Assembly: GCA_913775005.1 (NCBI GenBank)
Contig: CAJYKY010000039.1
Location: 1-5,970 of the forward strand
DNA length: 5,970 bases
Reading direction: 5' to 3'
DNA from: an uncultured Achromobacter sp.
Lineage (GTDB): Bacteria > Pseudomonadota > Gammaproteobacteria > Burkholderiales > Burkholderiaceae_B
This document shows, piece by piece, positions 1 to 5,970 of this stretch. Positions within the stretch are counted from its first letter, which is position 1; each line of letters opens with the position of its first letter. The translations under genes and the position numbers were made by a program. The notes below the pieces were generated by a model, which had not been told where the DNA came from, searched no databases, and saw nothing but the letters and a program-made list of their open reading frames with translations.

Positions 1-2394
1 GGCGTCGTTGGTGAAGCCCAGGCTCGTCATCAGCGACAGCATGGGCCGGTTCGTCGACAGCACCAAGCCGTCGATGTATTCCAGCCCCTGCTCGCGCGCC
101 GCGTCGATCAGCGCCGTCATCAGCTGACGGCCCAGGCCGCGCCGCTGCCAGTCGTCGCCAATGACCAGCGCGTACTCCGCGCCGCGCCCATCCGGGTTGC
201 GCAGGTAATGCGCAAAACCCACGATGACTTCGCGCGGATGGCCGCGGTTGGCCGGGTTGGGCACCTGCGTGGCCGCCACCAAAGCCAGCTCGCGGTGGTA
301 GTCCACCTGCGTGTAGCGCGACACCATGCGCGGCGTCAGTTCGCGCATCATCGACACGAAGCGCATATAGCGCGACCGCTCGGACAAGCCCCGGATAAAT
401 TCCTGCAACGCCTCACCGTCTTCGGGGCGGATCGGGCGCAGCACCCACGGAATGCCGTCGTTGAACCGGCGCACCTGCACCAGCCGCGTCGGGTAGGGGT
501 GGATCGCCATGTGCGGATAGCCGGACGTCTGCGGCGTTTCGCAACCCGGCTTTTCGGTCAGCGTCATCCGCAGGCCGCCGGCGCGCAGATGCGTTTCACC
601 GGCGTAGAGCGGGTCGATGTCCAGCGATTCGATGTCGGGCAATTCCGACACCATCTCCGACACCAGCACCACGGCCTGCTGCAAGGATTCGGCCGCCAGA
701 TGGCCGATGCGCGGCGCCAGCACCCGGCGCCACAGCCGGCTGCGCTCAATCAGCTGGCGCGCCAGATAGCCGTTAAGCGGCGGCAGGTCGATGCCGCGGT
801 CGGACACCGACAGCACCGCATCCGGGCCGCCAGCGCCAAAGCGCACAACCGGGCCGAACTGCGGATCGCGCCGCACGCGGATCGCCATCGGGCGGGATTC
901 GGGTTCCGCCGCCGCCACGTCCACGGGCATGTCGCGCAGCGGCACGTAGAACAGGCTGAGCAGGCTGCGGATTTCAGATGTGTTCAGTTCACGCCGGCAG
1001 TCGGCCCGCACGCGGGCGATCAGGTCGCGCGCGGCAGTCAGGTCGGGAACATGCGTGGGCGGCTCTTGCGGCTGGGTTTGCAGCAACAGTTGCTGGTTGT
1101 AGTGGTGGGACGCCAGCACGCCAAACGCATCGGCGGCAGATTCCGGCGTGCGGAATGCCGAGGTGCCCGCGTCGTCCAGCATGCGCCGCAGCGGGCGCAT
1201 GCCGGCGTCTCCCATGAAACAGGTGACGACGGGCTTTTTCGCCTTGGGCGCAATCTGCGCGAGTTCGCGCGCCACGGCCGGCATGTCGGCCAGCGCGTCC
1301 GGCGCCAGCAGCACCAGCACGCCGTCCACGCCCGCGTCGTCCAGCACCGCTTCCAGAATGGCGCGGATGCGCTCGGGCGTAAGCGGCGTGTACGTGATGA
1401 CCGGGTTGGCGCTGGCCGCGTCGGGTTCCAGCATGGCCTCCAGCGCGCGCCGCGTAGCGGGCGCCAGTTCCGCGCGTAAGACGGCGGCGTCAGGGCCGAT
1501 CAGGTCCATGGCCAGCTGCGGAGGGCCGCTGCCGTTGGAGATCAGCGCTACGCGCCGGCCCTTGGGGCGGCGCGTGTAACCCAGCACCTTCACGGCCGAG
1601 AACAGCTGCACGAAGTAGCGCACCCGCACCGCGCCCGCGCGGCGCAGCGCAGCATCGAAAATGGCGTCGGCACTGTCGGCATCCGAGCGGCCGGCCTTGA
1701 GCACGATCACCGGCTTCACGCTGGCTGCCGCGCGCAGCGTGCTCATGAATTCGCGGGCTGGGCCGACGTCTTCCAGATACAGCACGATGCTGTCGGTGCG
1801 CGGGTCGCTGGCCAGGTAGTCCAGCACTTTGGACAGGCCAACCACGGCCTCGTCGCCCAGCGACACGGCCGTGGAAAAACCGATATGCACGTCTTCGGCC
1901 CAATCCATCACCGCCGCCATGATCGACCGCGATTGCGCCAGCAGCGCCACGCGCCCGGACCGCGCCAGCACCGGATGCTGGCTGAAGTTCAGCCCCGCAT
2001 GCGGGCGCTGCGCGCCAAAGGAGCGCGGCCCCAGCAATTCACAGCGATTCTCTTCGGCCCAGGCGCGGCACAGCGCAAGCGTGCCGCGTGGGTACGGGTC
2101 GGGCAATTCATGGGGCAGCAGAATGACCGAGCGCGGCGCCAGCGCCGACAGGCGGCGCAGCGTTTCAGGCAGCACAGCGGGCGATACGCAAACCAGGGCC
2201 AGATCGGGTCTTGTGCCGGCCGGCAGGCCTTGCAATGACGCGGGCAAGTCCGGCGCGGCGCCGACCTCGCATTCGACCACGGTGGTTTTTGCCTTCAGCG
2301 CAGGCGACAGGGAACCGGCCGCCGGTAAGGGCCGGTCGGCAACGATCACCAGCGAGCTGGGCTCGAACATCGGGGCAAGCGCGTGTCGCAGCAT
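1..2394 (-). CDS. Pat/PatZ-like protein: degenerate ADP-forming acyl-CoA synthetase fused to a GNAT acetyltransferase (C-terminus cut by window edge)
   Basis: The frame is open from the start to base 1 (798 codons, no stop). Numbering is from the ATG at 2394. Order: a Rossmann-like CoA-binding region (about 1-120, ending LLGPRSFG 120-127), succinyl-CoA-ligase-like regions (about 146-440, with LLAQSRS, LGDEAVVG and ISNGSG), a shortened ATP-grasp remnant (about 455-600, with RRDPQFGPV, LPPLN and LDIDPLYA), then a GNAT domain from about 639 (LRPIRPED). GNAT motif A is QRRGLG at 750-755, and E702 in YHRELALVA probably matches the glutamate proposed as catalytic in Salmonella Pat. In that family the GNAT domain acetylates lysines, classically on acetyl-CoA synthetase, and the synthetase half senses ligand. 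Here the phosphohistidine loop and the ATP-binding core of the ATP-grasp domain are missing, so acyl-CoA synthesis is unlikely (inference). An in-frame ATG at 2412 would add six residues. I prefer 2394 because it matches the usual family N-terminus, and a possible -10 box lies so close that 2412 would probably not be transcribed. Family call confident; substrate unknown. Confidence 0.88.
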   Translation of the reverse strand, partial: MLRHALAPMFEPSSLVIVADRPLPAAGSLSPALKAKTTVVECEVGAAPDLPASLQGLPAGTRPDLALVCVSPAVLPETLRRLSALAPRSVILLPHELPDPYPRGTLALCRAWAEENRCELLGPRSFGAQRPHAGLNFSQHPVLARSGRVALLAQSRSIMAAVMDWAEDVHIGFSTAVSLGDEAVVGLSKVLDYLASDPRTDSIVLYLEDVGPAREFMSTLRAAASVKPVIVLKAGRSDADSADAIFDAALRRAGAVRVRYFVQLFSAVKVLGYTRRPKGRRVALISNGSGPPQLAMDLIGPDAAVLRAELAPATRRALEAMLEPDAASANPVITYTPLTPERIRAILEAVLDDAGVDGVLVLLAPDALADMPAVARELAQIAPKAKKPVVTCFMGDAGMRPLRRMLDDAGTSAFRTPESAADAFGVLASHHYNQQLLLQTQPQEPPTHVPDLTAARDLIARVRADCRRELNTSEIRSLLSLFYVPLRDMPVDVAAAEPESRPMAIRVRRDPQFGPVVRFGAGGPDAVLSVSDRGIDLPPLNGYLARQLIERSRLWRRVLAPRIGHLAAESLQQAVVLVSEMVSELPDIESLDIDPLYAGETHLRAGGLRMTLTEKPGCETPQTSGYPHMAIHPYPTRLVQVRRFNDGIPWVLRPIRPEDGEALQEFIRGLSERSRYMRFVSMMRELTPRMVSRYTQVDYHRELALVAATQVPNPANRGHPREVIVGFAHYLRNPDGRGAEYALVIGDDWQRRGLGRQLMTALIDAAREQGLEYIDGLVLSTNRPMLSLMTSLGFTNDA

Positions 2395-2402
2395 GGGGGG
2401 GG
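2395..2402 (-). repeat. Homopolymeric C8 tract just before the Pat-like start codon
   Basis: Eight consecutive C on the minus strand lie directly before the ATG at 2394 and between the two in-frame ATGs (2412 and 2394). A GAGG lies just upstream of the tract, about 12 nt from the 2394 ATG, and is the only Shine-Dalgarno-like sequence for this gene. A change in tract length would alter that spacing, and would put a 2412 start out of frame. Confidence 0.9.
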
Positions 2403-2414
2403 TGCGCCTCATCT

Positions 2415-2441
2415 AAAATACCGTTCATCGTAACAAGACAA
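2415..2441 (-). promoter_or_regulatory. Possible weak promoter of the Pat-like gene
   Basis: On the minus strand, TTGTCT (2441-2436) is followed after 15 nt by TATTTT (2420-2415). The -10 is AT-rich against a GC-rich background, but the spacer is short and both boxes are imperfect. The predicted RNA start, near 2408, lies downstream of the ATG at 2412. If the promoter is real it therefore favours the 2394 start, with a leader of about 14 nt. Confidence 0.3.
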
Positions 2442-2471
2442 GCCCGCGGTCCGCTTGATCTGGACCCAGCC

Positions 2472-2492
2472 CGACGCCGCGTTGTGGCGTCG
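2472..2492. repeat. Perfect inverted repeat upstream of gltX
   Basis: CGACGCC (2472-2478) pairs perfectly with GGCGTCG (2486-2492) around a 7-nt loop. No T-run follows, so it is not an intrinsic terminator. It ends 7 nt before the possible gltX -10 box, where a protein bound to it could affect transcription. Chance is also possible in GC-rich DNA. Confidence 0.4.
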
Positions 2493-2499
2493 CAGCCGC

Positions 2500-2505
2500 T
2501 ATCAT
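2500..2505 (+). promoter_or_regulatory. Possible -10 box for a leaderless gltX transcript
   Basis: TATCAT matches the sigma70 -10 consensus at four of six positions and ends 8 nt before the gltX ATG. Transcription would start at or next to the ATG. There is no purine-rich Shine-Dalgarno sequence before the ATG (the sequence is GCCACCT), which fits a leaderless mRNA. No good -35 is visible at 16-18 bp spacing: TTGTGG at 2482-2487 is only 12 bp away. Another AT-rich box, TAAAAT at 2414-2419, could serve instead and would give a leader of about 90 nt containing the 2472-2492 hairpin. Confidence 0.28.
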
Positions 2506-2513
2506 TGCCACCT

Positions 2514-3920
2514 ATGACCTCCAACGCCTCCTCCCCCATTCGTACCCGTTTCGCGCCTTCGCCCACGGGCTTTCTGCACTTGGGCGGCGCGCGCACCGCG
2601 CTGTTCTCCTGGGCCTTCGCACGCCATCATCAAGGCACCTTCGTGTTGCGCATTGAAGACACTGATGTCGAGCGTTCCACGCCCGAGGCGGTGCAGGCCA
2701 TTCTGGACAGCATGGAATGGCTGGGCATGCAGCCCGACGAAGGCCCGTTCTATCAGATGCAGCGCATGGATCGCTACCGCGAAGTCGTGGCGCAAATGCT
2801 GGCCGCCGGCACCGCCTACCACTGCTATAGCTCGCCCGAAGAAGTAGAAGCCATGCGCGAGGCCGCACGCGCCCGTGGCGACAAGCCGCGCTATGACGGC
2901 ACGTGGCGCCCGGAAGCGGGCAAGACACTGCCCGCCATCCCCGAAGGCCGCAAGCCCGTGGTGCGGTTCAAGAATCCCCAGGAAGGCGCCACCTCCTGGA
3001 ACGACATGGTCAAGGGCACGATCAGCTTCGACAACACCGAGCTCGACGACCTGATCATCGCGCGCCCGGACGGCACGCCCACGTACAACTTCTGCGTGGT
3101 GGTCGACGACTGGGACATGGGCATCACGCACGTGCTGCGCGGCGATGACCACGTCAACAACACCCCGCGCCAGATCAACATCCTGCGCGCGCTGGGCGCC
3201 ACGCTGCCGGAATACGGCCACGTGCCGATGATTCTTGGCCCGGACGGCGAAAAGCTGTCCAAGCGCCACGGTGCCGTCAACGTCATGGAATACGACAACG
3301 AGGGCTACCTGCCCGAGGCCATGATCAACTACCTGGCGCGCCTGGGCTGGAGCCACGGCGACGACGAGCTCTTCTCGCGCGAACAGCTGGTGTCGTGGTT
3401 CGACACCAAGCATCTGTCGAAGTCGGCATCGCAATGGGATCCGAAGAAGCTGAACTGGGTCAACGCGCACTACATCAAGCAGATGGACAACGCCGAGCTG
3501 GCCGAGCGCGTGGCCCCGCGTGTGGCCAACCGTGGCGGTCACCCGGAAAAGATCGACCTGCCGGGCGTCATGGGTCTGCTGAAAGACCGCGCCGAAACGC
3601 TGGAACAACTGGCCGACGGCGCCATGCTGTTCTGCGCCCCGTTCACGCCCGCCGCGCCGGAACTGGTGGAACAGCACCTGACCGCGTCCGCGCGTGAAGC
3701 GCTGGCCGACTTCGCCCAGCGCGCACAAGACGCCGACTGGACGCGTGAAGCCATTTCCGCGCTGATCAAATCCGTGCTGGCCGATCGTGGCCTGAAGATG
3801 CCGCAGCTGGCGATCCCGCTGCGCGTGGCCGTCACCGGCCAGACGCAGACCCCGGCCGTGGACGCCGTGCTGGCCTTGCTGGGCAAGCAGACGGTGCTGG
3901 CGCGACTGTCCTCGATCTGA
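2514..3920 (+). CDS. gltX: Glutamate--tRNA ligase (GluRS), class I
   Basis: Cytoplasmic enzyme that charges tRNA(Glu) with glutamate using ATP. The protein has 468 residues, close to E. coli GluRS (471). The N-terminal Rossmann fold carries FAPSPTGFLHLGG (13-25, HIGH-type motif at H22-G25). LRGDDHVNNTPRQ follows at 208-220, and KLSKRHG (247-253) is the KMSKS loop. After about 310 comes the helical anticodon-binding region, complete to the C-terminus. The zinc site of E. coli GluRS (C98, C100, Y121, C125) is only half kept: the equivalents appear to be C104, S106, Y127 and W131, so this is a zinc-free type. The frame is open upstream to 2211, but the ATG at 2514 puts the usual short N-terminus before the catalytic fold. 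No Shine-Dalgarno sequence is seen. It stands alone on this strand, divergent from the Pat-like gene, and ends at a strong terminator. It looks functional. Confidence 0.97.
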   Translation: MTSNASSPIRTRFAPSPTGFLHLGGARTALFSWAFARHHQGTFVLRIEDTDVERSTPEAVQAILDSMEWLGMQPDEGPFYQMQRMDRYREVVAQMLAAGTAYHCYSSPEEVEAMREAARARGDKPRYDGTWRPEAGKTLPAIPEGRKPVVRFKNPQEGATSWNDMVKGTISFDNTELDDLIIARPDGTPTYNFCVVVDDWDMGITHVLRGDDHVNNTPRQINILRALGATLPEYGHVPMILGPDGEKLSKRHGAVNVMEYDNEGYLPEAMINYLARLGWSHGDDELFSREQLVSWFDTKHLSKSASQWDPKKLNWVNAHYIKQMDNAELAERVAPRVANRGGHPEKIDLPGVMGLLKDRAETLEQLADGAMLFCAPFTPAAPELVEQHLTASAREALADFAQRAQDADWTREAISALIKSVLADRGLKMPQLAIPLRVAVTGQTQTPAVDAVLALLGKQTVLARLSSI

Positions 3921-3952
3921 TCGCAACGCGCCTCTACGCTTGCAGATCGTTT

Positions 3953-3994
3953 GCGGGCCTGGTTCTTCGGAAGAACCAGGCCCGCTTTGTTTGT
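3953..3994 (+). terminator. Rho-independent terminator of gltX
   Basis: A perfect 15-bp stem (3953-3967 with 3971-3985) closes on the 3-nt loop CGG and is followed by TTTGTTTGT. It begins 32 nt after the gltX stop. On the minus strand the same hairpin lies after the transporter gene but is followed by AAACGATC without a T-run. It should therefore act mainly on gltX and less well, if at all, on the convergent transcript. Confidence 0.92.
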
Positions 3995-4014
3995 GGATCT
4001 CGTCGGATCCGGGG

Positions 4015-5214
4015 TCAGGCTTGCTGAATCGCCGCCCGCGCCTTCAATGCCCGCGCGAAGAACGCTCCCAAGAGCGGAAGCAGCACGGCCGATCCGCCAA
4101 ACAGCGCGGCCGCGCCGATCTCGTCCACGACGGCCCCCGCCAAGGCCACCCCCGCCGCCTGCCCCATGAACAGGCACGACGCGAACCAGGCCACAGCAGT
4201 GCCGCGCGCGGACGGCACCATCTGCGTGGCGTTCGTCTGCAAGGTCGCGTGCAGCAGGTAATAGCCGAAGCCGGCCAGGACGCTGGCCAGCAGGCTCCAC
4301 ATCCAGACCGGCCCCAGCAGGTAGGACAGGAACGCCACGCTTAGCACCAGCCCGCCCGCAATCGCCAGGCCGCGCTCGCCCAGACGTTTCAGGATGCGCC
4401 CCGCCACCACCGTGTAGATCAGGCCGCCGATGGCGTACACCGCCACCAGCGCGCCGGCGGCGGTCAGCGAAATATCGAAGCGTTCATGCAGGTAAGACGG
4501 CGCAAAGGCGAGCGCGCCGAACACCAGCAGCCCTTCGGCAAACACCGTCGCCAGCACGATGCGCGCCCACGGCGTGCCCAGCACCAGCCGCGCCTGCGCG
4601 ATGAAACCCTGCGTGCCCGCGCCGGCGTCCACGCGCCCGAACCCTGTGGCCTGCTGACGGCGCACTTCCAGGTGCAAGAGCACGCCCACAATCAGATACC
4701 CCACCACCAGCGCGGCAAACGCCCAGCGCCATCCGATGGTGTCGGCGAACAAGCCGCCCGCGAGCTGACCCGCCGCCATGCCCAGGATCGTGCCTGTCAG
4801 AAAACGCGCCAGCGTCGCCTGCCGGCGTTCGTAAGGTACGTTGTCGCCAATCCATGCCATCGACAAGGGCACGATGCCCGCCCCCGCCGCCCCCGACAGC
4901 GCGCGGCAGAACACCAGCACATCCAGGGATTCGGCCATGACGGCGCCTGCGCTGCCCAGCGCGCACGCCACCGTCGCCACGCTGACGACGCGAAACTTGC
5001 CGTAGCGGTCCCCGACGGGGCCGAAGAACATCTGCAACACGCCGTAGGCGACGGCGAACGCGGTCACGGCACGCGCGGCCTGGCCGGTGGTGGTGCCGAA
5101 TTCCGCCGCCAGTTGCGGCAGCATGGGGTCACAGATGCGGAAAGCGCTGGCGCTGACGAAAGCAGCAAGCGCGAGCAGCGCGATGGCGCGTGCTTCAGAG
5201 GACAGGGCGGGCAT
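4015..5214 (-). CDS. Major facilitator superfamily (MFS) transporter, DHA1-like
   Basis: Inner-membrane secondary transporter of 399 residues with about 12 hydrophobic segments in two six-helix halves. A loop at about 183-213 separates the halves. MFS motif A between TM2 and TM3 is GPVGDRYGKFR (65-75), with a weaker copy, GRILKRLGERG (272-282), between TM8 and TM9. TM1 carries RICDPMLPQLA (26-36), a pattern common in drug/H+ antiporter-like DHA1 proteins. TM5 has GMAAGQLAGG (145-154) followed by GWRWAF (161-166). The proline of the antiporter motif C (GPxxGG) is replaced, here GQLAGG, so efflux cannot be assumed. The substrate is unknown. The start at 5214 places TM1 correctly; no Shine-Dalgarno sequence is visible before it. 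The frame stays open upstream to 5760, but that stretch has no transporter character and covers the lipoprotein gene in another frame. The gene converges on gltX. Confidence 0.93.
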   Translation of the reverse strand: MPALSSEARAIALLALAAFVSASAFRICDPMLPQLAAEFGTTTGQAARAVTAFAVAYGVLQMFFGPVGDRYGKFRVVSVATVACALGSAGAVMAESLDVLVFCRALSGAAGAGIVPLSMAWIGDNVPYERRQATLARFLTGTILGMAAGQLAGGLFADTIGWRWAFAALVVGYLIVGVLLHLEVRRQQATGFGRVDAGAGTQGFIAQARLVLGTPWARIVLATVFAEGLLVFGALAFAPSYLHERFDISLTAAGALVAVYAIGGLIYTVVAGRILKRLGERGLAIAGGLVLSVAFLSYLLGPVWMWSLLASVLAGFGYYLLHATLQTNATQMVPSARGTAVAWFASCLFMGQAAGVALAGAVVDEIGAAALFGGSAVLLPLLGAFFARALKARAAIQQA

Positions 5215-5282
5215 GGAGGTCCGGCGTCGGAGCAAGAGATGAAGCCCGCACCTTACCGCAGCCCTGCCCTGATGGTGTAGCG

Positions 5283-5305
5283 GCCGGGCGAAGTGTCCGC
5301 CCGGC
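5283..5305 (-). terminator. GC-rich hairpin between the lipoprotein and transporter genes
   Basis: GCCGGGCG (5283-5290) pairs perfectly with CGCCCGGC (5298-5305) around a 7-nt loop, starting 7 nt after the lipoprotein stop. The position suits a terminator, but no T-run follows on the minus strand (CGCTACACC), so termination may be partial or the hairpin may stabilise the 3' end. Transcription could read through into the transporter gene. Confidence 0.5.
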
Positions 5306-5312
5306 GCAACGG

Positions 5313-5819
5313 TCAGTAAGGCAGACGGTAGCCCGGCGGCATGCGCCGCGCGGTCACGACCTGGCCGCCGCTTTTCAGTTCGCGCAGCGTCAGCTTGGCA
5401 TGCTCGACCTTTTCGACGCGATAGCGATTCAGGTAGATGGGGTCGTTGGCGTCTACCGGTTCCCCGGCAGACATCGTGGTGCGCATCGTGTAGACGCCAT
5501 CGGCCACCGTCCAGCAACCGGTCTCGCGCAGCGCGGGGCGCGTCTTGCGGCCGATCTTCAACAGCGATTCGAAGGTCATCGTGCCATCGGCAGACAACAC
5601 ATACAGCGATTGCAGATCCCCGCTGACATCGCGCGGCCGCGAATTCGATAACCATGTGCCGACCATGGGATCGCCGCTTTTTGCGGGGACACAAGCCACG
5701 GGCTTCATCGGTTCCGCAGGCTGAGCCTCGGTGATGACGGCGGGCTTCCTGGTGACGCAACCGGCCAGGATAAGAACGGCGCAGGCGATGCCGGCCGAAC
5801 GCAAATACACACTGCTCAT
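5313..5819 (-). CDS. Small uncharacterised lipoprotein
   Basis: I do not recognise the family at gene level. The 168-residue product begins with a type II signal peptide: a short n-region with R7, a hydrophobic stretch (about 9-19) and the lipobox LAGC, with the lipidated Cys at 21. The next residue is Val rather than Asp, so Lol sorting would favour the outer membrane. A Pro/Ala-rich linker (about 25-50) leads to a predominantly beta-looking domain. Its MVGTWLS (52-58), SADGTM (76-81), GCW (101-103) and ending MPPGYRLPY resemble lipocalin-like or small beta-barrel lipoproteins (weak inference). C43 and C102 could form a disulfide in the periplasm. The start at 5819 is supported by GAGGAA ending 4 nt upstream and by the signal peptide. 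The frame extends to 5951, but those extra 44 residues would bury the signal sequence. The transporter gene follows 98 bp downstream. Confidence 0.85.
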   Translation of the reverse strand: MSSVYLRSAGIACAVLILAGCVTRKPAVITEAQPAEPMKPVACVPAKSGDPMVGTWLSNSRPRDVSGDLQSLYVLSADGTMTFESLLKIGRKTRPALRETGCWTVADGVYTMRTTMSAGEPVDANDPIYLNRYRVEKVEHAKLTLRELKSGGQVVTARRMPPGYRLPY

Positions 5820-5850
5820 GACTTCCTCAACACGTCTGTCGACGCGCCGC

Positions 5851-5865
5851 GCCGATCCCATCGGC
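5851..5865. repeat. Short inverted repeat in the lipoprotein 5' leader
   Basis: GCCGAT (5851-5856) and ATCGGC (5860-5865) form a perfect 6-bp stem with a 3-nt loop, about 31 nt upstream of the lipoprotein start codon and inside the predicted leader. It leaves the ribosome binding site free, so it could stabilise the 5' end or be chance. Confidence 0.35.
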
Positions 5866-5892
5866 ACGCCCTTCGCGCAGCAAACATGACGC

Positions 5893-5921
5893 ACTCTAAA
5901 GAGCCGCCAGGGAAGAATCAA
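5893..5921 (-). promoter_or_regulatory. Sigma70-type promoter of the lipoprotein gene
   Basis: On the minus strand TTGATT (5921-5916) is followed after exactly 17 nt by TAGAGT (5898-5893). Each box matches four of six consensus positions, including the most important bases. Transcription would start near 5886, giving a leader of about 67 nt before the ATG at 5819. Confidence 0.6.
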
Positions 5922-5936
5922 CGACGATCCGCGCGG

Positions 5937-5950
5937 TGTGCAATTGCGCA
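5937..5950. promoter_or_regulatory. Near-palindrome upstream of the lipoprotein promoter (possible operator)
   Basis: TGTGCAATTGCGCA is a 14-bp inverted repeat with a single mismatched pair, built on the perfect palindrome GCAATTGC (5940-5947). Its centre lies about 57 bp upstream of the predicted transcription start, a common activator position. No specific regulator is recognised. Confidence 0.3.
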
Positions 5951-5957
5951 ACAGTCG

Positions 5958-5970
5958 GGCTGGAACAGCC
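5958..5970. repeat. Short inverted repeat at the right edge of the window
   Basis: GGCTG (5958-5962) and CAGCC (5966-5970) form a perfect 5-bp stem around GAA, cut off by the window end. It may be part of a longer hairpin, such as a terminator of the next gene, but this cannot be judged here. Confidence 0.25.

Noticed and set aside
208..1479. A 423-codon open frame on the plus strand inside the Pat-like gene
   Set aside because: The translation is low-complexity in Arg, His and Gln and matches no family, whereas the minus-strand frame encodes clear GNAT and CoA-ligase motifs.
2211..2513. N-terminal extension of GluRS by 101 residues
   Set aside because: The extension overlaps the divergent Pat-like gene and its promoter region, has no GluRS-like sequence, and would be unprecedented in the family.
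2502..3926. A 474-codon open frame on the minus strand covering all of gltX
   Set aside because: It mirrors gltX, whose identity is certain. The translation is rich in His, Arg, Gly and Val with no recognisable domain, as expected for an antisense frame in GC-rich DNA.
2471..5231. CCGACGCCG shared by the gltX upstream region (2471-2479, plus strand) and the transporter upstream region (near 5222-5230, minus strand)
   Set aside because: A nine-base GC-rich match is expected by chance in this composition, and the positions relative to the start codons differ.
4486..5280. A 264-codon plus-strand open frame over the transporter gene
   Set aside because: It is rich in Arg, His and Gln, antisense to an evident 12-TM transporter, and without motifs.
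5215..5760. N-terminal extension of the MFS transporter by 182 residues
   Set aside because: It overlaps the lipoprotein gene in another frame and shows no membrane or domain character. TM1 follows directly after the ATG at 5214.

Overview
The window is about 6 kb of GC-rich chromosomal DNA. Codon use, gene content and the sequence of the glutamyl-tRNA synthetase suggest a betaproteobacterium of the Burkholderiales, most likely Alcaligenaceae (Achromobacter or Bordetella type). This is inferred from sequence character only; no database search was run. There are no signs of a mobile element, CRISPR array, tRNA or rRNA, and the GC-rich base composition looks uniform throughout.

Layout from left to right. 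(1) From the left edge to about 2394, minus strand: a large Pat/PatZ-like protein, an ADP-forming acyl-CoA synthetase-like region fused to a C-terminal GNAT acetyltransferase. The window edge cuts off its C-terminus. (2) 2395-2513: a short divergent promoter region with a C8 tract, a small perfect hairpin and weak -10 boxes. (3) 2514-3920, plus strand: gltX, complete. (4) 3921-4014: a strong intrinsic terminator for gltX. (5) 4015-5214, minus strand: a 12-TM major facilitator superfamily transporter that converges on gltX. (6) 5215-5312: an intergenic gap with a GC-rich hairpin. (7) 5313-5819, minus strand: a small unrecognised lipoprotein. (8) 5820-5970: its promoter region, which has a good sigma70-type promoter and a near-palindrome upstream.

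The genes do not form an obvious pathway. gltX is housekeeping (Glu-tRNA synthesis). The Pat-like protein is probably a protein-lysine acetyltransferase or a relic of one, and is transcribed divergently from gltX. The transporter and the lipoprotein lie on the same strand 98 bp apart and could be co-transcribed, but a hairpin separates them.

The most noteworthy feature is in the Pat-like protein. Its reading frame is intact, but the synthetase half lacks the phosphohistidine loop and about 70 residues of the ATP-grasp domain, including the ATP-binding lysine region. It looks like a pseudo-synthetase platform attached to a GNAT domain that keeps its acetyl-CoA motif. I found no convincing new multi-gene system in this window.
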